NCBI GenBank assembly: GCA_020747015.1
Contig: JAGTJM010000175.1
Span: forward strand, 1-11,448
DNA from: Pyrenochaeta sp. MPI-SDFR-AT-0127
Lineage: Eukaryota > Ascomycota > Dothideomycetes > Pleosporales > Cucurbitariaceae
Direction: 5' to 3'
Length of the DNA stretch: 11,448 nt
The notes beneath the pieces are model-generated. The model ran no database searches. It worked only from the letters and a program-made list of their open reading frames with translations, and was not told where the DNA came from. The position numbers and the translations under genes are program-made. Below, in pieces: positions 1 to 7,132 of this stretch. Numbering within the stretch: position 1 is the first letter of the stretch; every line of letters starts with the position of its first letter.

Positions 1-2048
1 AGCGTAAGTATAGCAGATGATAGACTATCTTAAGCAAAAAGGAAGCCAGGCTCTGGATGCTGTAGGTGCGAGTGAGAACGCGCGAGAGGCTGGCGAGGAG
101 TTCCTATGTTTGAAGACTGGAGTAGCGTTGTTGGAGAGAAGGCAGAGCTTATAGCAGGCAACATCGAGTGGAAGCATTAAAAGAGTATCTACAATGTTCC
201 CAGTTGTCAGAAGCAGAGCGATGGTGGGTATGTGACATTTATGACAGAGGTGCCACCCCCTACACGCGCTAGTGAATGTGGGCTAACCCTAATGATAGAT
301 GCGCTACCAGCGCTCTTGCATATTAAGCTTCGAGCTAATCGGGAAGATGCTATTTTGCCGGACACCTATGGAAGATATGGACGAGCTTGCTACATTATCG
401 TCTAAAAATCCTACCCTATTCTAGGACTTAAATAAAGTAGTAGAGCAGCAAATGTTAGAGCATCTTGGGCTTAGTAGCCGAGTAAAGTTTCTAGTGCGGC
501 GGCTGGCTACGTTGTGGAAGAATAAGAAATGGAATATGATGAGTACAAAGTGGTGCCAATTTCTAATTAGGCAGGCTACTTTTAATATATCTATATTTGA
601 ATGGATGGTAAGCTGTAGAATAGACGATGTAAGTAGTTTATATATTAGAGCCTATTCCTTAATTGATGCTAACTATTAATCTATATAGTTTTGGTTTACT
701 GTATTCGACCAGGTTATTGAAGTCGTTTCGCAAATTCGTAGCCAGCTTGGGTTTGATATCCAATTAACTGATTGGAATAAGCTAGCAGACCTACCGGAAA
801 CACATAATAGGAGCGCTATCTAAAGCCTGTTCTTCCCTGATTTAGAGTTAGATGCAGAGCCTCATTCCTCTAGTACTCGTCTACGCGACTTTCTCTCCAC
901 CATAAGCAGCGATACATACTATAGGATGTACTACTTAGTTCTCTTGGAGCCAGCATATCGCTTCGTAAATCTAGGCACTTCTTAGGACTACGAAGTAGGA
1001 AGGAAAGTTAATGAGCCTTATAATATCCCATATTGGTCAGTGGATAGCCAAGAGCTTGCAAGAGTCGCTGATTACAATAACAAGCCGGCGCTGCGGAAAG
1101 ATCTACTACCTGGCCTATAAGAGAAATATGGCGATTACGCTGAGGAGAAGTCTATAGCACTCCAGGAGAAGCTCCTAAAATATGCGTAGGAAAACTTAAG
1201 GACTTCACAGCGCAGCCATGGATCACTATCTGTACGAATACCCAAGTAAACACGGAAACGCTTATACTAAACGATTCGAGCGTACGGTATGGAGAAATCT
1301 ATTATCTATCTTGTAGAATTCGTGGGGCCGAACCTGCAGCATAATGTATGCTGCAATTCAATATGGAAGACCATCAAGAGATAAGCTTAAGCCTTCGTCC
1401 ACCATCGCTCAGGTAGCGTGTGACCTTCTCTGCCGCATTCCAGAAGTTATAAAAAACCCCGCACTTCAGTTAGCCAACGCTGCAGACAAGCTATATGCGA
1501 TGATAGCCAATGCTTTTTAGTGGGCTGCAGAGCAATGCGATGAAGCCTTAGTGCGCTACCGTAGAGAGTGGGAGCCGTCAACTGTCAATCTAGTGGAAGC
1601 GGAGCGCACAAAATTTGAAGCATTACTGGAGGATTTGCGCCTTCCCAGTCCAAGGCGCTCCAAACGCTCGGTTTCTCCTTCGGCAGCTCCCGGAAATGAT
1701 GTAGATCAGCACCGCATGAGACCACATACGCACGGATCTGTTGAAGAGCATAGCCCTGTCAAAAGCAATATATGCGGACTAACATCCGGTTCGAATTCAG
1801 CAACGCAACCTCGAGCTGCGGGGCAGCTTCATGATCCAGTAGAAATGACCATAGACACGCTGAAAGAACTGCGAAAACTACACCGTAGCAAACAAAATGC
1901 TCCTCAGCAAAGACATCAACTGCCTGAGGGGCGTCTTCTTTCTAGCACGGATCAACAAACAAGCCACGAACAACCTCGTGCGGCACATGTAATTAGGAGT
2001 TCAGGGCATTGGAGACAACGGGCGAAAGCCACTCATATGAGACAGTAA
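1..2048 (+). pseudogene. A': decayed paralogue of gene A (ParB-like), 5' end outside the window
   Basis: This stretch aligns along its whole length with gene A (base 1 here matches about 4879). It keeps both introns: 250-298 (49 bp, same length as in A, GT...AG, CTAAC branch site) and 629-688 (GTAAGT donor, GCTAAC branch site, TAG acceptor). It is broken. One base is missing in the His codon of the GNHR motif near 160-165. In-frame stops stand where A has Gln, at 422-424, 821-823 and 1187-1189 (CAA/CAG to TAA/TAG), and another at 1118-1120. These are CpA-to-TpA changes typical of RIP. The last 165 codons (1551-2048) remain open and still match A, including the C-terminal HWRQR motif, with about 60% protein identity by eye and several in-frame indels. 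The copy is therefore an old paralogue and not a fresh duplicate. At the codon where A has TAG this copy has TGG. Confidence 0.85.
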
Positions 2049-2199
2049 TAACTAGCTACAATTCCAAACTAGTACTAAAAGGGGATGTCCTTAATTATCA
2101 CATTTTGCTCTAGCATGGAAGGCACTATAAGCACTAGAGGAGCTGGCGAATGAATGTTTGTGCAACATACGAAGCACCAAACTTTATGCTTTCAATGGC

Positions 2200-2215
2200 T
2201 TGCCCCTGGGGGCAA
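2200..2215. promoter_or_regulatory. 16-bp near-palindrome upstream of B'
   Basis: TTGCCCCTGGGGGCAA: arms TTGCCCC and GGGGCAA around a short centre. It ends 80 nt before the ATG of B' (2296), the same gap as the matching site before B. Its exact reverse complement occurs at 4410-4425 upstream of A. Confidence 0.6.
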
Positions 2216-2270
2216 CAAGACGGATACCCAAATTTCAGGTTTTGCACACAACGATCGCGTCCTCTTGGTT

Positions 2271-2280
2271 TATAGTAGGG
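2271..2280 (+). promoter_or_regulatory. TATA-like block before B'
   Basis: TATAGTAGGG starts 25 nt before the B' ATG. The same ten bases occur before gene B at 7107-7116, 26 nt before its ATG. It could be a TATA-like core promoter element or part of the 5' leader; conservation between the two copies is the only evidence. Confidence 0.35.
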
Positions 2281-2295
2281 TTTCTATCCTTTATT

Positions 2296-3570
2296 ATGGA
2301 TTTAGGAGATTTTGACGAAGAGTTTTTTAATCTTAGCCCTGCCAACGTCAGCAATCTGTGGGTAGACTCACCACCTGCTACCCATGAAGCCCATGCGGCA
2401 TCCGTTCAAGAAGTCGACAGTACTTCAGACGAGGCTTCTGGAGATGAGGACGGCCTCAACGATGGTGCAGCACTTCGACATTTAGAAGATGATGGTAGTG
2501 AGGGCGGTTTTGGTGATGAAGAGCAAGTGGTTGTAGCATCCGACCAATACTCATGGAAGATTGACCATGCAAAAGGGGATCATAAGTTTAAAGGTGCGTC
2601 AGGGTGCATGTGCACACTCAAGTACGGTGGCTAACAGCGCGAAGCACAGGACTTTGTTACCGCAACAAAAAGTACTTCGTTCGATGGTAGCCAGGCCATT
2701 GACATGCTACAAAGACGATACACGATTGACTATGGAAGCAAGAAAGCCGGTTCAAGACCTGCTGCGCCAGAAGATGAATACGTACACTCGTTCTTTCTCG
2801 ACCTTCTTATAATCATCGGACGACCACTTAGATCTATAACGCAGCCATCTAGCAGGTTCTTTGACAATATAACAATTACTTTCAAGAATTGGCGGGCATC
2901 ATATAGTGCTAAGCACGTTCATGGACTCTCATTCGACTTGGAGCACCGAACCTTTCGGTTGGCGACGGCTGCCACAAGGGAAGCATGGTATATTGTGATG
3001 CACCCTGTCGCTAGCGCACCTGAAGCGCTCCTAACTAAGAGCGAGCGTAGAAAACGTCTAAGAAATTATCTCAGTCTAGCGCCCTACAGCTCTACCACGC
3101 CCAATTCCTCGCCTTATACATTAAACAGATATTCCTAATCAGAGAGCTTTTAGGGGAGGGTGTTGAGCTATCTTGGAAGCTAGATGTATATATACATAGA
3201 AGATTACATTAAATAAATGGATAACGTTCTAAGAGAAGTTTATATAAGAGTGGCTAGAATATAAGATATAGCACATAGGATACGTTCTGGTAGAGAACAG
3301 CCAGCATTCTATATATACGACTATAGCGCAAACATCGAGATGAAATAACTGAGCAGCTCCGCTCCGTACTAAAGAGACTCGTCTCTGTTCTATCGAAGAG
3401 GACTCGGACTCTGATGAAGAGGGTATAAACGCGGAGGGTAGCGTGCCTAAATACGATGAAAGGCTGGTGGTGGAGTTCTAGGAGCTAGTGCTACTCCTCG
3501 CGTTAGCTATAAATACTATAATCTATTTACTAGTAGCTTATATTAGCTCTGAACGGAACATGAATAGGTG
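2296..3570 (+). pseudogene. B': decayed, 3'-truncated paralogue of gene B
   Basis: The start MDLGDFDEEFF matches MSFEEYDEFL of gene B. Exon 1 is 2296-2593 and a 51-bp intron at 2594-2644 matches the first intron of B in position, length and splice sites. The frame then stays open to about 3057, covering the acidic N-terminus, the SDQYSWKIDHAKGDHKFK block and the FFLDLLIIIGRP to SWYIVMHP region. A one-base loss near 3058 (beside the basic RRKR segment of B) shifts the frame to a stop at 3136-3138. From there to about 3570 the match continues only as TA-rich wreckage with many stops, including remnants of the acidic EEDSDSDEE stretch. Homology ends near the position equal to 8410 in B, so about two thirds of the gene is absent. 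It is very unlikely to make a full protein; a 5' fragment of about 240 residues could still be translated. Confidence 0.85.
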
Positions 3571-3634
3571 AAATTACTATAGGGTTAAAAAAAATTTAGC
3601 TATTTTTTTAAGCCTATCTTATAGAATCCGATAA

Positions 3635-3760
3635 CAGGATCCTATTAATAGTCTTCTTTTTACTCTACAAGGTGTTATTATTAAGTTATAACTATTAAAG
3701 GGTGGTGTTTTCACTATAGTGGCCTAAATAGGTAAGGTAAGCTAGTAGTAACAAGAGAAC
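3635..3760 (+). repeat. Direct repeat, copy 1 (more decayed)
   Basis: Pairs with 4027-4160. Shared landmarks in order are GGAYCYTATTA, TAGTCTT, TACTCT, AGGTG, TTATTAAGTTAT, AAAGGGT and AAGCTAGTAG. This copy has T or A at several places where the other has C or G, consistent with RIP acting unequally. Confidence 0.6.
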
Positions 3761-4026
3761 GTAGGCTTTAGCAACCTGCACTTAATGCTATATAAGACTA
3801 TATATAGGTGCCTAGGATATTTAGAGAGATAGGAAGGAGCGTTTTCTATACTTATATATATAGTAATATAGTATTTAAAGTGCGTATAGAGATAGAATAG
3901 CTACCTACTAGCGCATTTATTTTAACGCTAGGCCTAAAAGGTATTTATTTCGGAATTCCTAAAATAGATTTAATTCGGAAAAGTTTAGATCTTTTAGAAT
4001 TATATAGGCTTAATCTATAGTATACA

Positions 4027-4160
4027 GCATTAGGACCTTATTACTAGTCTTATTTCTACTCTGCGAGGTGCTGTTATTAAGTTATCGCTACTAAAAGGGT
4101 AGTATTCTTATAGTTGCGGGCGAAATAAGTAATATAAGCTAGTAGCGGCGAAATATAGAC
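4027..4160 (+). repeat. Direct repeat, copy 2 (less decayed)
   Basis: Second member of the pair, about 390 bp downstream of the first, same orientation. It keeps more CG steps (CTGCGAGG, GCGGGCG, AGCGGCG), so it is the better guide to the ancestral sequence. No coding match was recognised. Confidence 0.6.
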
Positions 4161-4400
4161 TATAGAACCTACCTATAATACTGCGCGAGAGTATATATAT
4201 ATACTAAAGTTATAAGTCTTCTCTACTACCGCGTATATAAGATTATAGTAAATTTAATCTATATTAGAAGAGACCTTAAAAAGTAAATAAGGTTTTAGGG
4301 GCTCTAAAGTGCTCCCTAAAGTAGCTTAATATTACTATATCTTCGCCCTATTCTTAAAGTAACCTACCTATACTATGCCTCTAAACTGTACTACTAACGT

Positions 4401-4409
4401 AGGGTTAGG
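4401..4409 (+). repeat. Interstitial telomere-like stub
   Basis: AGGGTTAGG is one and a half telomere repeats, sitting exactly at the change from TA-rich spacer to GC-rich upstream region of A. It is short enough to be chance; its place at a composition boundary is what makes it notable. Confidence 0.3.
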
Positions 4410-4425
4410 TTGCCCCCAGGGGCAA
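4410..4425. promoter_or_regulatory. 16-bp near-palindrome, site 1 upstream of gene A
   Basis: TTGCCCCCAGGGGCAA is the exact reverse complement of the site at 2200-2215. It is the first of three such sites in 93 bp. Its centre is 25 bp from that of site 2. Confidence 0.6.
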
Positions 4426-4434
4426 GAATCAAGT

Positions 4435-4450
4435 TGGCCCCTGGGGGTGA
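4435..4450. promoter_or_regulatory. Near-palindrome, site 2 upstream of gene A
   Basis: TGGCCCCTGGGGGTGA keeps the GCCCCTGGGGG core with changed outer bases. Its centre is 52 bp from that of site 3, about twice the spacing of sites 1 and 2, so the three sites would lie on similar helix faces if bound. Confidence 0.5.
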
Positions 4451-4486
4451 AACCTAGTTGGCTCTAACGGGTCTACGAAGGGACGC

Positions 4487-4502
4487 TCGCCCCTAGGGGC
4501 AA
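4487..4502. promoter_or_regulatory. Palindrome, site 3 upstream of gene A
   Basis: TCGCCCCTAGGGGCAA contains a perfect 12-bp palindrome GCCCCTAGGGGC (4489-4500). It ends 110 nt before the ATG of gene A. A C+T-rich leader, common before fungal start codons, follows at about 4548-4600. Confidence 0.55.
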
Positions 4503-4612
4503 AAGTCTATGCTAACAACGTAGCTTCGCAAACTCCAACCCTAAAGCAATCTTCCACCTTCAAATACGCTACTTCTCCACTCTTCAGCCTCGACCTCTAA
4601 AATACAGCTGCT

Positions 4613-6887
4613 ATGAAACGCAAAAACTCAAACAACCTGACCGGAGCAAGGAAGAAGCCGCGGGTGCACCTCAACGAAGCAGATTCCGTCTACGACCAAG
4701 CTAAACCATACCGACTAGTGACCGCGAAATTCCCAATCGACGCGCTCACTCCAGAGTGGAGTATCGGTACAAACAGACCCATCAACGAACCCCACAAGCG
4801 CCGCCTTCTCCAGATTTTCAAAGAATCAGGAGTCCTTCGGCGGGATGCGGAGCATCGGCTGCAGGTCGCTTGCACCAAAGCGCAAGTACAGCAGATGTTG
4901 AACTATCTTGAGCAAGAAGGAAGCCAGACCCAGAGTGCTGTCGGTGTGAGCCAAAGTGCGCGACAGGCTGATGTTGAGTTCCTATCGTTCGAAAACTGGA
5001 GTAGCGTTGTCGGAGGGAAGGCAGAGCTTATGGCGGGTAACCACCGAGTAGAAGCCTTGAAAGAGTATTTGCGATATTCACAGTCGTCGGAAGCGGAGCG
5101 ATAGTGGGTGTGCGACATTTACGATAGAGGTACCACCCCCTACGTGCGCTAGCTAACGTGAACTAACCCCAACGGTAGACGAGCTACCATCACACCTGCA
5201 CATTAAGCTACGAGCCAATCGAGAAGACACCATTCTGCCAGACAACCACGGCCAGATATGGACGGAGCTCGCTACATTTTCATCTAATGATGAAGAGCTT
5301 TTCCAAGGTTCGAATAAAGAGATCGAGAACAAGATGCTAAAGTATCTTGGGCTCAGCGGCCGAGTAAAGTTTCCGGTGCGGCGGCTGGTCACATTGTGGA
5401 AAAATAAAAATTGGAACCTGATGATCACAAGGTGGTGTCAGTTCCCAATCGGACAGGCTACGTTCAATATCTCGACTTTTGAATGGATGGCAAGCCGTAG
5501 AATAGACGATGTAAGTGTATTGTATAGTAAAGTTATCCTTGCTGACTGGTGGTCTACACAGTTTTGGTTCGCCGCATTCGACCAAGTAATCGAAGTCGTT
5601 TCACAAATCCGCAGCCAATTCAGCTTTGATGTCCAATTAACTGATTGGAAGAAGCTAGCAGGTCTGCCGCAAACACATAGTCGAGAAGATGTACAAGGCC
5701 TATTCTTTCCTGATGTTGAGTCCAACGACGAGCCTTGTCCCTTAAGTACTCGCCCACGAGATTTTCTCTCGAACATAAGCGACGATATATACCACAGTTT
5801 GTACCAGTTTATCCTTTCGGAGCCAACACGTCGCTTCGTCGATATTCAAGCACTTCTGAGAACTACTAAGCAGGACGGAAAGCTTATAAGCATTGCGATG
5901 TCTCATGTTAGTCAGTGGATGAACCATTCGCCAACAAAAGTCGGCGACCGTGACAATAATAAACCCGCTCTACGGAACGACCTAATCCCCGCCCTAGAAA
6001 AGAAATATGGTGAAGACGCCGAAAGGAAGTCTATAGCGCTCCAAGAGCAGCTTCTACGATACGTCCAGAACAACACTAAGGAGTTTACGAACACAACCAT
6101 AGATCACTACTTACAGGAATACCCAGGCGAACATAGCAACGATTACATCAAACGATTTGAGCATGTTGTGTGGAGGGATTTGTTATCCATCGTTCTTGAC
6201 TTTGCCGGGCCAAACCTGCAGCACGAATGCATGCTGCGATTCAATGCGGAAGATACTCGAGACATCAACTCAAAGCCTTCGTCTACTATTACTCAGGCGA
6301 CGTGCGACCTAATTTGCAGCATTCCAGAAGTCGCCAAAAACCCCGCTCTTCAATCAACGATCGCTGCAGACAAGTTATATGCGATAATGCAGCCGATCAT
6401 CCTTCGCTGGGCTGTAGAGCAGTGCGATGAAGCGTTAGAGCGATGCCGTAAGGTTTGGAAACCTTCAATGGTTACTCTAGTGGATGCAGAGCGCAAAAAA
6501 TTTGAAACATTGCTGGAAGACTTGCGCCTTCCGGACCCCTCGGTCTCTCCTCCAGCAGCTTCCGGAATTGATGTAAACGAACCCCGTAGGTCATCACGAA
6601 CGCACGGATCTGTGGAAGAGCATGGCCCCGTGAAAAGCAACATGTGCGGGCCGACATCTAGGTCAAATTCAAGAACACAGCCTCAAACTGCGCAACAGCT
6701 CCATGATCTAGCGGAGGTAACTACGGGCACGCTGAAGGAGCGTCGAAAGCTACACCGTACCAAGCAACGTGCTCCGCAAAATACTCAACCGCATAATTTA
6801 CCAGAGAGCTCTAAACAAACTCGTCATGTAATCACAGGTCCAAGGCATTGGAGACAACGGGTACCGGCTGCCCAAAGTCGACCATAG
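4613..6887 (+). CDS. Gene A: spliced ParB-like nuclear protein, DUF3723-like, with one in-frame TAG
   Basis: The model has three exons, 4613-5129, 5179-5510 and 5562-6887, giving 724 codons before the stop. The N-terminus is basic (KRK at 2-4, RKKPR at 13-17), like a bipartite nuclear signal. The section from YRLVTAKFP through LMAGNHRVEAL (motif GNHR at 142-145) resembles the ParB/sulfiredoxin fold, where G-x-H-R contributes to nucleotide binding or catalysis. After intron 1 the chain reads on as DIYDRDELPSHLHIKLRANR. This order, including RRLVTLW and TRWCQF blocks, recalls the fungal DUF3723 family, sometimes reported as cargo of large fungal mobile elements; that is from memory. The C-terminal 170 residues are low-complexity and basic, ending in HWRQR. 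Codon 164 (5102-5104) is TAG where A' has TGG, so translation would stop at 163 residues unless this is an error or is read through. No function is known to me. Confidence 0.75.
5130..5178 (+). other. Gene A intron 1 (49 bp, phase 1)
   Basis: GTACCA donor, CTAAC branch site at 5163-5167 and TAG acceptor. Removal joins frame 4613-5129 to the frame of 5334-6887 and restores the continuous DIYDRDELP. A' has a 49-bp intron at the same place (donor GTGCCA, CTAAC, TAG). The donor is weak against the fungal GTAAGT/GTATGT consensus. Confidence 0.75.
5511..5561 (+). other. Gene A intron 2 (51 bp, phase 0, stop-free)
   Basis: GTAAGT donor, GCTGAC branch-like site at 5541-5546 and CAG acceptor. It is a multiple of three and free of stops, so unspliced RNA would add 17 residues. 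In A' the counterpart is 60 bp, contains an in-frame stop and differs strongly in sequence while both exon edges match, which identifies it as an intron. Confidence 0.85.
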
Positions 6888-7036
6888 TAATTAAATACAG
6901 TCCCAGCCCACTACAAAAAGAGTATAGAGCAATCACATTTATACCTGGTCTAACATGAAAAACACGATAAGCACTAAAGGCGCTAGCAAATGAGCGTCGT
7001 GTGACATTAACGCCCAAACTTTATGCTCTTAATAGC

Positions 7037-7052
7037 TTGCCCCTGGGGGCGA
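7037..7052. promoter_or_regulatory. 16-bp near-palindrome upstream of gene B
   Basis: TTGCCCCTGGGGGCGA differs by one base from the site before B'. It ends 80 nt before the ATG of gene B (7133), the same gap as at B' although the sequence between has changed. Confidence 0.6.
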
Positions 7053-7106
7053 CGAGAGGAAAACATGACGGCAAGATTTGTACACGGGTTTTGCACTTTT
7101 TTGTTG

Positions 7107-7116
7107 TATAGTAGGG
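7107..7116 (+). promoter_or_regulatory. TATA-like block before gene B
   Basis: TATAGTAGGG starts 26 nt before the ATG and is identical to 2271-2280 before B'. Closeness to the ATG could also make it part of a short leader. Confidence 0.35.
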
Positions 7117-7132
7117 TTTTCATCTTTTAAAC

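Larger units (their letters stand above)
2049..2295 (+). promoter_or_regulatory. A'-B' intergenic region, counterpart of 6888-7132
   Basis: No gene is seen here. Short blocks are shared with the right-hand A-B gap while the rest has drifted: AACTTTATGCT, the GCCCC/GGGGGC palindrome, GGTTTTGCAC and TATAGTAGGGTTT. Conservation of blocks within diverged sequence suggests promoter elements for B'. An open frame starting at 2158 crosses the palindrome but lacks a counterpart upstream of B, so the start was placed at 2296. Confidence 0.5.
3571..4400. other. TA-rich gene-free spacer, probably RIP-decayed repeat DNA
   Basis: I see no credible gene here on either strand. The sequence is dense in TA, TAT and CTA steps and stop codons in all frames, much more AT-rich than genes A and B. 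It starts where homology of B' to B ends and stops at the GC-rich palindromes before A. It contains a diverged direct repeat (3635-3760 and 4027-4160). The likely origin is an old repeat or transposon mutated by RIP, whose family I cannot recognise. Confidence 0.6.
6888..7132 (+). promoter_or_regulatory. A-B intergenic region and gene B promoter
   Basis: 245 bp with no gene. It must hold the 3' end of A and the promoter of B. Blocks shared with the A'-B' gap are AACTTTATGCT (7017-7027), the palindrome (7037-7052), GGTTTTGCAC (near 7087-7096) and TATAGTAGGGTTT (from 7107). The rest is poorly conserved. Confidence 0.55.

Noticed and set aside
1..12. GTAAGT at 4-9 as a splice donor
   Set aside because: The aligned bases in gene A are coding (GCGCAAGT); the motif arises from a C-to-T change in exon sequence.
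2158..2634. Start of B' at 2158
   Set aside because: It would translate across the palindrome and TATA-like block, has no equivalent before gene B, and the end is intronic. The ATG at 2296 matches that of B.
3571..4400. tRNA, rRNA fragment, or LTR with clear ends
   Set aside because: No cloverleaf with a TTC-loop sequence, no TG...CA terminal pair and no target-site duplication could be identified by eye.
4613..5104. Horizontally acquired bacterial parB gene
   Set aside because: The reading continues through fungal-type introns into a long fungal C-terminus, and no bacterial operon features are present. Only the fold-level motif is shared.
5153..5776. Antisense open frames across gene A (also at 4690-5118, 5742-6657 and 7120-7546)
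   Set aside because: They lie opposite conserved coding exons, cross introns, and show no recognisable motif or conservation of their own.
5334..6887. Separate gene starting at the ATG at 5334
   Set aside because: The frame is open upstream to 5157 and continues the chain IYDRDELPSHLHIKLRANR after a 49-bp intron also present in A'. The ATG is internal to gene A.
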